DNA of 64,000 nt from Nissolia schottii (Eukaryota > Streptophyta > Magnoliopsida > Fabales > Fabaceae), in the NCBI GenBank assembly GCA_003254905.1, contig QANU01107566.1, forward strand, positions 49,264 through 113,263, given 5' to 3'. The notes under the pieces were generated by a model that worked only from the letters and a program-made list of their open reading frames with translations, did not search any database and was not told the origin of the DNA. The position numbers were made by a program, and so were the translations under genes. Shown here piece by piece: positions 1 to 11,949 of the stretch (its first letter is position 1; each line of letters starts with the position of its first letter).

Positions 1-1389
1 TTTTTTTTTTTTTTGGCTTCATACGTATATACCATACCTTCTAATCTAGCAGAGACAACTCTCTTCTAGCTAGGCAGGGCTTGACCTAATCCAACCGTGC
101 TGTTTGCCAATTTTAAGGGATTTAATCCTCCCGCTACTCTTTAAGTTCTAAATTTGCTTAAGTTTAAATGCAGATATTCCAAGGTAATACACATCTAATA
201 TATTTTAAAAATATACTATAGTTTCTCCAAAAATTGAGATTCTTCTTTCATTTATAAATCTTTATCATAAGTATTTCATTTATTGGTCAATTCGTATTTA
301 ATTGTAAATATTCAAATTATAAATGTCCCTAGCTAATAACCAAAAAATATGCCTTAAATAAATTACTTGAAACATATCATAGACAATCTCCAATTAAAAG
401 TTGCCCCCAGATAAAAACCATTGAGGTGCAGTAAACACTCGACCATTACCTGGTTTTTTTTAGAAATATACTTACGAATTTTTTAACTATTTTTATATTA
501 AAAATTAAAAATGAGAACAATTAATATAAATATGATGAGAAAGAACGTACTTATTAGATTAATGAGTTCAAAAATAATGTTTTATAATAAATTAAAAATA
601 TTAAATACTTCATGATTAGTATTAAATAAATCATATCAAATATCAAAGTATTTATTGATTATCAAAATTAACATAATAACTGTTATTTTTTAGTTCTCCT
701 TTATTTGTTCATAGAAAAGTATTTCTTTGAACACTAGTACCTGTGACCGGCATATACGGACAAATTTTTTTTTCAATTCCCACTTATTTAATTGCAGTGG
801 AGGGCACGAATACTCAATATATAAAATACTTAAATTACTTCTAAATGTGTAAGTAAACATTTTATGACTTTAACTAAAACACTAAGAATGTTAGTGATAG
901 AAAATTAATTTGAGTTGGTCTATGGTTAAAAGGCGTAAATATTGGATTTATATGTTCCTTTATGAATCACTTGACTAGTGTGGTTGCATTTTATAAAATC
1001 TTATAGTTAATTATAAGCTTATTATAATGTATTCTTTAACGGAAAATATGTATACTATTGTAATTTTTTTTTATACAAGGATAAAATTTCATTGATAATT
1101 GAATAATGAAATACACAATACGTTCAAAGGGCCATGACATTCACGAGCACCGGAAGAAGGGGGTTTACCCAACATGCTAAAAAACACTAAGAACTAATGT
1201 TAATAAGAAGATAAGGACCGTGATCTTTATCTTGAGTCTTTCTAACTCTTCAATGGAGCCACCAGGTACAACAGAAAATTAATTAGTTAGGAAGGGACCC
1301 ATAGATGCATTGACCTCCTAACATTCTTCGTGTCTGTGTTTGTGTGTGTGTGTATATATATATATAATCTCTTCATCCAAACGCATCTT
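1..1389. other. AT-rich intergenic DNA
   Basis: I see no gene here. The stretch is very AT-rich, opens with a T-run, and carries a short GT/AT microsatellite at about 1333-1366. Nothing in it resembles an RNA gene or a bounded transposon. Confidence 0.6.
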
Positions 1390-1476
1390 CTTCCAGCCTT
1401 TGCTAATGTCGACGTTCCGCGCCACTGACATCATTTTTCGGATCTGTAAAATCAAGGTTGGCCTTGACCGAATCGA

Positions 1477-1845
1477 TTGGGAGCAAAAGTGACCGAAACG
1501 ATGGGAGCAGATGTGATCAGCGGCGGACAGGCATCAGGGACGTCGACTCGACAAGACCCCGACAGTGCGTCAGTGCTAGTAGAGGGCCAATTGGTGAAGG
1601 GCGCAACAAAAGGAGGAGCATATACGATTGATGTGGCGGAAGAGGATCAGGATGAGACGAAGGGTTTGAGCGGAGGGCGCAAGGAACCACGAAGGCGCCA
1701 TAACCAAACCGCTAAAGGCAGCACACATGACCGTGAAGCGTCCACATGTCACAAAGTGAGGATATCCATGTGTATTCATATATCCTCAAGAAAAATCATA
1801 AGATCTCTCTGTTTACTGTGGTTTGTCTGGTATTGTCCTACTTAA
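1477..1845 (+). CDS. Unrecognised small ORF in a GC-rich island (doubtful)
   Basis: This is an open frame of 122 codons. Only its first two thirds (to about 1745) lie in a GC-rich island that contrasts sharply with the AT-rich surroundings. The translation is hydrophilic, rich in Gly, Thr, Asp and Arg, and then runs into AT-rich, non-coding-looking DNA. I do not recognise a domain. It could be the remnant of an exon, a transposon-captured fragment, or chance. No convincing upstream exon or promoter was found, so the coding status is weakly supported. Confidence 0.15.
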   Translation: MGAKVTETMGADVISGGQASGTSTRQDPDSASVLVEGQLVKGATKGGAYTIDVAEEDQDETKGLSGGRKEPRRRHNQTAKGSTHDREASTCHKVRISMCIHISSRKIIRSLCLLWFVWYCPT

Positions 1846-2646
1846 TTTATTTATTTTTAATAATTTTTATAATTAAATTTATTAAATTTTATTATCATTT
1901 AAACAATAATCCTGTGTTCATATTTTATTCGTGAGATGAGGGACCTTGCCCTGCCGAATTGTCGTTTATACTTCAAAGCATCCACCTTCAACGAAAGGGC
2001 AAGCCTATTTTTTTTTTTTAAAAAAAATAACTAAAATATATATTGATCATTAATTATTGCAGTTATTTTTTCTTGTAAAGGATATGCCGACCATTTCAAT
2101 TAAAATATTATAATGAGGAGAGAAAAAAAGGGGATTACGATGGGATTGAAGAAGATGTTGGGTGGATTGCACATAATTTGGTGGTAGAAGCAATAATGAG
2201 TTCTCAAATAAATTTTTATAGCGCAACATGCTTTTAATTTGACTTTTGCTATTTGTATTTATTACATTTATATTCAATGTAATATTCTTTCATATAAATA
2301 TTTTACAGTACATTTAAATGATTTAATTATTTCAATATATATATATATATATATAGATTAATGCATACGATGTTGTACATAATTTCTATGCATGGATATT
2401 AAAAAAATGCATTTTCCTTACAACTTCCATGTGTGCTTATTGCAATTGTAGTTTGGTGAGTTATAACTAAGACAAAGAGACCAAATCAAAAGGTTGTCGG
2501 TGTCAAATATTTTAAGAACAGAATGATATGCTCACATTTTCGAATTCATTGGCCACTCTACTCCTTTTAAAATACCATAGGTCTCTTTATATGTCCTTTT
2601 TGTTTCATGGAAAAAGGCAGAGACGACACGCTTTATTTATGTGTGT

Positions 2647-2683
<37 letters not shown>

Positions 2684-3852
2684 CAATTTACTCTCACACG
2701 CATATAAAAAACAAATAAAAGAAAAGGGTACATATACTCTATAGTACTACCTGGCCGGTACAGTTTCATCCTTCATAATAGAGCAAATATATAACTTGCC
2801 ACAAAATAATTAAGGAGAAATGTTTGTTGGACTATAAATTAGCTCATTTTTGTATATTTACATAAATTTTTAAAAATAATATGAATCTCAGAAAAATCTA
2901 ATTTTAGCTTTTTGAGTCATATGTTAAAAATTAATTTTTTAATATTTTTTAAAAAAATATGAAACAAACGCAACCTATAATTCATGACAATTGTTGTAAC
3001 GAAAGCAACAGAAGTTTGTGAATTGTGACAACAACAACAAAGGTTTGTAAAATTTGTTCAATAAACTTTGTAACTTTTATGAGGAATGTGTCCAAGTGGA
3101 GAAAGTGTGTCCTCCATGGTTAGTTTGTAATGTAAGCAAAAAAATGTTTGTACTTTAGAAGAGTCATTTCCTATAAACTATTTTTGTGGGTTACAAACTT
3201 TTGTAGTCACATCACACATTCTCTCTTCTACTTTGCGGACACACAAAAATATACTTTTTCGTTACAAATTTGATTAAACAAAAGTTACAAACCTTTGATC
3301 AATCAAATTACAAACTGACAAAGAGAGAGATATTTGATAAAGGAGATACCTTTTTAATTAAATTTTATATTTAATGTGAGACTCGCATTTATTAAATTTA
3401 TATATAACGACATTACAATAATAATGTAATTTGTTGACGACACCACAAAACAAGTATTCACAAAGAAGGCGGTTGTATTGTTAACAAATTGATACGTGGT
3501 AACTACACTTTTGTATTCCAATATTTTTATTTATGGAAAGGCTTAAACTCAAGGAACAAGTAGAATCAATTACCTCTTAATAAAAACAAACTCAACTCAT
3601 AATGATCAAGTCTCATTAAAAATTTTATTGAAAAAATTCAGTGGAAAAAACCCAAAATTGTGGTTTTGATTTGAGTTATGTATGTATCTATAAAATTGAC
3701 ATTTTATTGTACTCAATACCTTCCTGAGTAGATAAAAATAAATTCGCCTTTTTACATCTAACATATACTCTTTTTTTAAGGAGAAGTTGATAATAATAAG
3801 TGTCTTTAATCCAATATATTTTTGGTCTAGATTCACATATCTATATTTACAG
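1846..3852. other. AT-rich intergenic DNA with TA microsatellites
   Basis: No gene is seen. (TA)n tracts occur at about 2334-2355 and 2650-2679. Around 2980-3310 the DNA has many short variants of a TTGTAACTTTTG-like motif on both strands, which suggests an old decayed repeat that I cannot delimit. Confidence 0.5.
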
Positions 3853-4011
3853 GTGGCATTAGCTGAATGGGTTGTCGGTAAAGAGGTCAATGGGAAAATA
3901 GATGATAGAGTGAGGGAAGGGTACATGATCTTTGTTGTGCTTAGATTTTCAAGTACATGGAAAAGATGTATTGAGAGCAAAGCGGGAGACAAGTGGAGAC
4001 ACACCACATGA
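3853..4011 (+). pseudogene. Possible receptor-kinase C-terminal fragment
   Basis: A short frame opens directly after a good splice acceptor (ending CAG at 3852). It reads LAEWVVGKEVNGKID near its start and later CIESKAGD. This spacing is reminiscent of the C-lobe end of plant receptor-like kinases, where LAEW, a GKI-type segment and a Cys-containing helix before the DRP motif occur. The diagnostic DRPTM-type motif is not intact and no other kinase exon is visible nearby. If the resemblance is real, this is an isolated decayed exon. It could also be chance. Confidence 0.22.
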
Positions 4012-4934
4012 ATCCTAAGCGGATCCCATAAACACCAAATTCAATTTTAATGTATTCTTCTACTTTCCTATATATATGTGGTACCAAAAATATAATGCCC
4101 GTCATCCCCACACCAAGATTCAACACATTTATAAATGTGTAAATCTTCTTTTTTCCTTTTATTTTACTTTTGGATGAACCTTTTTCTTCGGCCTACAATA
4201 TAATTTTAGACCATGAAATTCACACATAGTTCTAATTAATTACAAAAAACCAGTAATATATATATACACACATGTACACACTTATATATATCAAAAAAAA
4301 AAATAGAGGTTGGATAATATATTAGCCAGTTATTTCAAAAGAAATAAAATCCAATCCCTTTTAATTTGATGGACTTCAAAGAAACAGGCGGAAAAAGGTT
4401 CTACTCAATCCTAAACTTTCGATTAGGACATGCTTATGTTCTTTTGGAATTATCTTTTCTCTTCCTACTTTCTCTTCATATGAATCACTTTCCATATTAT
4501 TATATATGCGGAAGTCAATAAAGGAAATTATTAGGTAGCCTTTTTCTTGTGGATTAAATAGAACTATTATTATTTAGTGCATCCACCCCATATTGCGAAT
4601 TTGTTATTATTTAAGAAAACAAATTCCTGTACAAAATTGATTTCATGAATCTCTCTGTTTCTTCTCAACAAAGAGTTAAGAAGCTGCCGGTGCTGCCTCC
4701 CTTTTCGCAGAAGTGATCCTCCTCCCTTCTCCCCCCCTCCCTCTTCTCTTTCATTTCAATAAATTATTCATATTTTTATATGGAGTGCGCTTAGTTTGAT
4801 TTATTGTTTAACAATAGATCTTGTGTTTTTCGTCTTTTTTGTAGTTGTGTTTGTTTCGTTCTTTTTTGTGGGTGTGTTGATTATGTTGTGTATTTTTTTT
4901 GTATGATCTTACATATAACAAAAATAGTCAAATC
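4012..4934. other. AT-rich intergenic DNA
   Basis: Nothing recognisable is seen beyond TA tracts near 4255-4290 and a pyrimidine-rich stretch at about 4690-4755. Confidence 0.5.
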
Positions 4935-6447
4935 TAAGGTTATCAAACTCGAGGGCTTAAGTAAATTCGTGGCCGTAAACTTGATTCATAAACTCGAATA
5001 AAACTCGTATGAATTTATCTATTATTAAAAAATATTTTTAAAAATTATTATGCTGCAAAAATATATTTAATAAAATCTGAAATTCATAGTTAAACACTTT
5101 AACTCCATAACAAAACACAAATAAAAATGAAATATAAGAGTTCTACAAGTTTAATTCATACATAATGAATCATTCCAAGCTCACAACAAAACGCACACTA
5201 AAACCAGCACAGTTTTAGACACACTAAAATGCAAACTAAAAATATATCGAACAATCTCATTCAACAAACATATATTCAACTTCATATATGATATATCAAA
5301 TTCAGAATAGCCAATATGATAAACAATGCAAACCAGAACAAACAATTCAGAATTCAAAAATGTGTTCAAGTCAATGGCTTGTGTTTAACAATAAACAGAT
5401 GTAAAATAAATAGCAATGACATATACTAGAAAAGAAAACCAGCAAGAGATTGAATTACTGAAATAAGTAGCACAGACACGAGACATATACTAGGAAAGAA
5501 AAACCGGCACAAACATATACATATACATGCACACACACATATATATATACTAGCTGAGTTCAAAGAAGGGAACAAAAAAAATCACAGAATAAAAAATCCA
5601 AATCAAAATTACAATACAATTCCAAATCAATAATGTTAGCAAACAACCAAAGGCTTTAGGCTTGGTTGATTCAATAATGTTAGCACTTCCTCATCTTACA
5701 CTTCATTATGAACATAGAACAGCCTGAGTTACCTTCAACTTCTACCTAAAAGTAATACAAATTTGGCACTTCCCTACAGACCCAAATGCATAAAAAATTT
5801 CGACCTCGCGGACTCACAGATTCAATGTCAGATAGACTCATCTGAAATAGGGTTCAAAGAATCAAAATTTTACGTCAAATGATTAGTGCTTGTTCAGACT
5901 TCAGAGGTGTTAGAGGCACAATGAGTCGTCGACAGTGAGCATCGAAACAGAAGCACTGGAGATGGAGATGTATGCCGCTATTGCTGGTGAGTGGTGATCG
6001 CGAGGAGCACGAGGACATCAGCCACGATTGAGCATGTCATCGAAGCTACGAGCACGAGGAGTCGTCAGCGGTGAGCGTAGAAATGGAAGCTCCGAAGATG
6101 CAGGTGTGGGTCGCCGCCAGTGAGTGCAGAGAGACGGACTTTATGAATTTAGGGTCTGCAATTTCGTTTCATGTTCTGGCCAAAAGACGGACCAAATTTT
6201 TTTTGAAGAAGAAGAGAAATCAAAACAACGTCATTTTTGTAAATCAAAATGAATATTATTTTGCTTGTTTAGTCCTCTTGTGCTAAACTTGTGAAATCGC
6301 TATTAAAATAGCGATTTTAATCAAATTTACTCGAGTTTAGCTGAGTTTACACAGAAACGAATTTACATTCAAGTTGACTTAATTTTATTACCTGAGAACA
6401 TAAACTCATTCGAGTTTGCGAATTAGAACGCGATTTTAATAACCATG
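4935..6447. mobile_element. Non-autonomous hAT-like DNA element, copy A
   Basis: The left end reads TAAGGTTATC and the right end GATTTTAATAACCATG, giving an imperfect inverted terminal repeat. The 8-bp flanks GTCAAATC (4927-4934 and 6448-6455) are identical, which is the target-site size of hAT elements. The subterminal zones are packed with variants of the palindrome-like motif GTAAACTCG/CGAGTTTAC. The interior from about 5900 to 6120 is more GC-rich and has repeated GAGCACGAGGA units. No transposase is recognisable. A second, shorter copy lies at 51714-52695 with the same ends and colinear left-arm sequence. The superfamily call rests on target-duplication length; the end sequence itself is not a classic hAT terminus. 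Confidence 0.7.
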
Positions 6448-6455
6448 GTCAAATC

Positions 6456-6934
6456 TCTATAATAAAAAAATATGTAATATATTCTTTAAAGTGCAATACT
6501 TTCGTTGGTCTCTAATATAAAAAATATTGTGTTATCGATAATTTTTCAGACAATAAACAAAACTATAGTCTATGTTAATTCAAATTTCAAAATATTATTT
6601 TTTTATTGCTATTAGATATGCTCTATCTATTATAGTTTGTAAGTGTCGTTAAGTGAAATTTGTTTCTCCTAGGACGAAAATCAGATTTCATGAAATGCAC
6701 AAGTGGAATGGGGAATTTCTAATTTTTTTTTTTCTTTCTACACAAACCCTATGACTGGCCCATCACAAATTCACAATAGTCAACGACAAAAGCGTAAGGA
6801 AGAACCGATGAAAATTGCCATACAATTTCTTTTATGCCCGTCTACATCCAGCACAAGTTCTTTTCTTGAGCATAGCATGGTCATGGAGACCGAAAGAAAT
6901 GAGAAAACAAATTTCATGATTGATAATTAATTGT
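6456..6934. other. AT-rich spacer
   Basis: No gene or bounded repeat is seen. A frame of 75 codons at 6703 has no recognisable domain and sits in AT-rich DNA, so I do not call it. Confidence 0.5.
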
Positions 6935-6936
6935 TA

Positions 6937-7219
6937 CCTTCCGTTTTAAAATAGTTGTCAATTTTCTCCTTTAAGCGAGCATTAAGAAAATGATTAGAAA
7001 ATATGGAAATAAAGAAAAATTGATAATATTTTATCTAATTGTCTTTATTTATAGTAAATGAATAAAATTATTATAATGGATAAGTATGAAATAGTTTATT
7101 TTATAAAGATATGTTAGGAAAAGAAATAACTAATGATGTTTAAAGTTAGTAGCTAGACAAACTATATTTTGAGTCGGACCAAAGTAGAAAGATAGACAAC
7201 TATTTTAAAACGAAGAGAG
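6937..7219. mobile_element. Stowaway-type MITE (Tc1/mariner-like), 283 bp
   Basis: The ends are inverted repeats of about 25 bp: CCTTCCGTTTTAAAATAG on the left, mirrored by CTATTTTAAAACGAAGAGAG on the right. A TA dinucleotide flanks each end (6935-6936 and 7220-7221), the target duplication of Stowaway elements. The interior is AT-rich with no coding capacity. Confidence 0.82.
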
Positions 7220-7284
7220 TATAATATATATACAAATGTTGTTGTAACAAACAAATTACTCCACTAACTAAAATAACTAAATTA

Positions 7285-7388
7285 CTCCATCTGATCTATA
7301 ATATTAGTCCATTTCTAAACATAATTGTGTATGTATATTATAGATACATTGAATTATGAAATAGACTAACATTATGTAATGACGGGAG
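7285..7388. mobile_element. Short Stowaway-type MITE, about 104 bp
   Basis: CTCCATCTGATCTATAATAT on the left is mirrored by an ATTATGTAATGACGGGAG end on the right, with matching TTAGTCCATTTC and GAAATAGACTAA arms. A TA precedes the left end; the right TA is not clean. The short length and end sequence fit a compact Stowaway element sitting 65 bp from the previous one. Confidence 0.6.
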
Positions 7389-8015
7389 AAGTGGAGTTAT
7401 TTACATTCATTAATTAGGTCATGTAGAATCCTAGGTTTCAAGGTGCAGTGAACAAATTATTAGTATTAATTATAACAAGTACTCACATGCTGCTTAATAT
7501 GGATCACTTGGCCGTGGGTTAAAATAAGCATTCACAAATTGAATTTACTAACTCAAGAGTCTTATCATTGCTTTTGAGTGTTGAAAATAAGTACATTTTG
7601 GGTCGACATATATAGATAAATTCGAAGTGGGTATGTGCTGATACGTTTCCACATTAGCAAAAGGGATGTCAAAGTATTAGTGTATTACGCAATTTGACAC
7701 ATTTCCGGAAACAATCAATTTCATTAAAAGATAATGCATCTTCAACTACTTAATTTGCTTTATTCAAAAGATTGAGTTGTAGACTTCAGTTCTACCTACT
7801 ATCACTTACTTAAGACTCACGAGCCAACTCTGAAGATTTTGAGTATTTTATGAAATTGTATTAGCAAAACTTAATTGCCCCCTACTTCTTGTGGTTAAGG
7901 ATTTTTTTTTTTTTTTAAGATGCTCCTGCTTTTGAGTTTATCTTTTTTATGTTTGTTAAAAAAGTTGGGACGCAACGGATGCTTTTAATAATCTTGATAA
8001 GGTGCTTCAAAACTA
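7389..8015. other. AT-rich intergenic DNA
   Basis: Nothing recognisable is seen in this stretch. Confidence 0.5.
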
Positions 8016-8290
8016 TAACTGCTAGAAAAATAGCGTTTTCGACAAAATTTGTGATAAAAAAAATACACTATTTGATATGAAAGAACGATTTTGTGGCAAA
8101 AATTGGATTGTCGAAAAAGTGTTAAAAAAAATTACTTTGCAATGGACCTGAGCTCCAAATTTTGTAGCGGATTCTAGGGCACAAGTTTATGTCACAAAAT
8201 AACATTTTTGTCCCAAAAATCAAATTTAACGGAACGTCGGTTTACTATAACTTTTCACGCAAATTTGTGGTGAAAACTTCTTTTTCACTC
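8016..8290 (+). mobile_element. Possible CACTA (En/Spm) terminal fragment
   Basis: The sequence ACTGCTAGAAAAATAGCG at about 8018 resembles the conserved end of plant CACTA elements (CACTACTAGAAAAA). Repeated TTTTCGACAAAA and TTTGTGGCAAAAA-like motifs follow on both strands, as in CACTA subterminal arrays. No matching right end was found, so this is at best a decayed terminus. Confidence 0.35.
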
Positions 8291-10013
8291 AAACTTATCA
8301 TTTAATTATAGTACTTTTCAAATGTGAGTAATGTCATTTTTATATTTTATAAAAATAGACAAATTCAAAATGATTTGTTATTTAACCGTACTTTCTAAAT
8401 GTAAGTAGTGTCATTTTTATACATGTATTGTTTTATTTAAAAGCTAAAAAACTAGGGTAACCTTAATATATAAGTTCATTATGTCCATTAATTATTTTGT
8501 TTATGTTTATATTTATTATAGTCATTTTTATTTTAAGAATAATTTTATCATATACTATACTCTTTTAACTTCTGTTTATCAAGATTAAATTTTACATTAT
8601 TGATTATTTCATCAAATATACCACTATTATGATTTATTGAAATAGCAATTTAGACCCCCACCAAAGATTACCAAATCAATCCTTATTAGGTCATGGTGCT
8701 CTGCATACCATACAGAGAGGGCAGTCCTCCATATTTCTTTTTCTCTCACCCCTCGTGTGAGAGGCAATCCTTTCAATTATTTTTTTCATGAACATATAGT
8801 TACATATATGTAACTATTGTACTTATAATTGATTATAGAAATAATTTTAATTTTTCCACTTTTCCAAACCAACGTTAAAAAGAGTTGTCTTTTTAATTTG
8901 AATTAATCTTATACTAGACATCATACTGACTCATATCATATACACTTTTAATTAGATAGAATTTTAAAATGACTCACACTTAAGATCTAATATAATAATA
9001 GATAGATAATGAGTAAATATAATGTCATATATATATATATATATATAATAAGTATAAATAACATTTTTTCCCTAAAATAAACAAATTCTTTGTGCAAGCC
9101 TTGGGCTTTGGAAAAGAAACACTTAATCGGATGTGATATGATAAGTATATACGATAAGAATCATGCATCATTCTTTATTTATTTATGCTAAAGACAAACA
9201 AAATAAAGTTGAATATGCTGCACATATATTTAAAGATCCTTCAATCAATATTAGTACCAAGCTTTCCCGTATAAATATAAATTATGGCTTCACTTTAAAG
9301 ACAATTGGAGGCTGTTATGGCATTCCCATTCCCTTATGTCGGCGCCAAAAACGCCATTGGAAGTGCATTACTTTTTATGGTAATTTCTCAATTCATCCAA
9401 TCCACTAAAAGAGCCATATATGTATAATACTCCACGTAACCAAACTATTTGTCGATAATGGTGGAGAAATGAGATTTGCATACCTTAAATTTTTAAACAC
9501 CCAATACCCGCTTTCACAAAAATGTTATGATTATCATATTTTATTTTCTTCATTTCTTCCCTTTATGCTGGACCTCACATTTTTTAAAGCGCATAAATAA
9601 CAACACTCTTGGTTGGCCTTGTACCTTCAGGGAGTGGGTTGTAGTTTCCGGTGTTCCTTTTCCAAAGCTTATTTTGCATTTCTTGTGTTAGGACGATTGG
9701 GAGGGGAAAAACCACTAATATTATAGGGTAGCAACGTGGAATATATATATATACATATACATATATATATATATATATATAAATATAAATAAATGTTTAA
9801 CAATGAGTCAACTCAAACAATGAGTCAGAATAAACTTAATCGGGACGCGAAACCTTTGTACCCAGTTGCTTTTCTGTCAAAGCCATAAACAATTGATGCA
9901 AAGTCAAAAAGGGGCATATATAGATGTGAGTTGGTGGTTGGCTCACCAGTCACCCTCACCCCAACACCACAAGTTCATGTTCATCTATGTGCCGTAAGGA
10001 AAATGTTATTTTT
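8291..10013. other. AT-rich intergenic DNA with microsatellites
   Basis: No gene is seen. TA tracts occur at about 9028-9050 and 9737-9781. A slightly less AT-rich patch at 8650-8770 has no recognisable coding content. Confidence 0.5.
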
Positions 10014-10466
10014 ATAACTCTTTAGATGGCTATTTAATAACTCATCCTTATCAAAATATGATACCCACTTTATAACTATTTATTTTGGATGAAATAGTAC
10101 TTAATAATCTGAATATATTTCACCTTTTCATTTATGCAAAATGTTATTTGTGAATAAAACTTTATTTTGTTTATAAAATTAACAATTTTTATCAATTTTG
10201 TCTTTAAAATTGTTAAACTTCCATGAACATTATATCCCTTGGACATTTTGCAAATCATGACCTTGATGAACATTTTATAACTTTGGGACAATTTAAAAGT
10301 TTATGGATAAAATTGATGGAAGTTACTAATTTTAGGGACAAAATAATGTTGTAGTCATTGTTTACACTCATTGATTGTGATTAAACATTATATCGGCTCA
10401 CTAACTATCTACTATTAAATAATCTTAATAAGATGTGAGTTATCATTAAGTAGATGATAACTAATT
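10014..10466. mobile_element. Possible MITE
   Basis: The left arm (TAACTCTTTAGATGGC, then ATTTAATAACTCATCCTTAT) is mirrored at the right by AATAAGATGTGAGTTATCAT and AGTAGATGATAACTA. The whole is AT-rich, about 450 bp and without coding capacity. I could not define a clean target duplication. It abuts the MULE target site at 10491. Confidence 0.4.
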
Positions 10467-10499
10467 AACTACATATCCTCCTCAAGGTTGCTTTTCTCG

Positions 10500-10765
10500 G
10501 AGTTTTTTTTTTCTCTTTTGCCATTATTGTTCGAAAAAATTACTAAATTACCCTTGTTTTTAAACTATTTACCTAACTACCACGGTTTGAGCTGATGTGG
10601 AATCCGCGCAATGTGTGGCATACCACGCATGATTCACCAACAAGTTCGGCGAATTCCCCCACACGTCAGGCGAATTCAATGCAACCCAAAAATGGAAATT
10701 TAACTAAAATCGCCATCATGGTTGGCGAATTCAACATGAATTCGCCTCCCTTGTTGGCGAACTCT
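10500..10765 (+). repeat. MULE left terminal inverted repeat
   Basis: This arm matches the reverse complement of 14395-14589. Shared blocks are ACTAAATTACCC, ACTACCACGGTTTG, a GCTGA(C/T)GTGG block, and several GGCGAATTC units. The arms have diverged by scattered substitutions, and the left arm has extra sequence around 10530-10545. Confidence 0.85.
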
Positions 10766-11218
10766 AGACAACGTGGCCTATTTATTAACCCTTCCACCCC
10801 CATATCGCTCCACTCCTCTCATTTTCTCAAAATTCACTTATCTCTCTAAAAATTTTCTCTCTCTAAAAATCCAGAGTTCCTGCTCTCTTGCTGTTGCGGC
10901 ACTCCTGCATTCTTGCTGTTGCGTCAGTGATGTAAGTTGTAAAACCCTACAACATTATTGGATCAATTAGTTCATATATTAATAATTTGAAATTGAGTTT
11001 GCTGAAAATTGTTAATTCATTATTGCATAGAGCTGTTTGTATATTGTATGTTATCTGTATTAGTGACAATTTATGATACATTGATGCATTGTGCAATATA
11101 ATTTGTAAGTTATTGATGTTGTATAGATTATTGTTGTTGTGTGTACATGTTGTTGTTGTACGATGTATAAATTTATTGAATAGATAAAAAATTTTGTCCA
11201 CGTATACCATATATATTG

Positions 11219-11760
11219 TAAACCCTAAACCCTAACACAGGCTGAGCCATAAAACCCCAAACCCCAAAATTATAAGCCCTAGCCCAAACCCTAAACTAAA
11301 CCCTAAACCCTAAACTCTAAACTAAACTGTAAACCCTAAAGTAAATCATAAACTAAACCCTAAACTAGACCATAAACCCCAAAATTATAAGCCCTAGCCC
11401 TAGCCCACTAAACTAAACCCTAAACCCTAAACTAAGCCCTAGCCCTAGCCCTAGCCCTAACTTAACCCTAAACTAAACCCTAAACCTAAAAATAAACCAT
11501 AAACCCTAAACTAAACCCTAGCCCTAGCCCTAAAATAAACCATAATACTAACCCTGGCCCTAAACTAAACCCTAAACCCTAAACCCTAAACCCTAAAGTA
11601 AGCCCTAACCCAAAACTAAACCCTAAACCCTAAACTAAACCATAAACCCTAAAGTAAATCCTAAACCCTAAACTCTAGCTCTAACCCTAAACCCTAGCCC
11701 TAGCCCTAAACTAAACCCTAACCTAAACACAGGCTGAGCCATAAAGCCCAAAACCCCAAA
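11219..11760. repeat. Telomere-repeat-like array (CCCTAAA orientation) inside the MULE intron
   Basis: About 540 bp of degenerate CCCTAAA, CCCTAGC and CTAAACTAAA units. The block AACACAGGCTGAGCCATAAA opens the array at about 11236 and a near copy recurs at about 11726, bracketing it. The array lies in the first intron of the element's gene, not at a chromosome end. Irregular units such as CTAAACTAAACC show it is an interstitial, diverged array. Confidence 0.85.
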
Positions 11761-11949
11761 TGTGCTAATGTGCTAACCCTAAGCCACTACCTGGATATCG
11801 ATGATAATTTAATATTGTATGTTATCTGCATCTATGGCAATTTTTGACCATTGGTTTAGGGTTTAATTCATAGTGTAACATAACATGTGTAATGTTGTTT
11901 TAATATAGTGTAATTTATGATGTGGATTGTGTTATAAACAGAATTAGAA

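Noticed and set aside
2650-2679. Regulatory element at the TA tract
   Set aside because: It is a simple microsatellite with no other support.
11219-11760. True telomere or chromosome end
   Set aside because: The units are degenerate, orientation reverses within the element, and unique DNA with genes continues on both sides.
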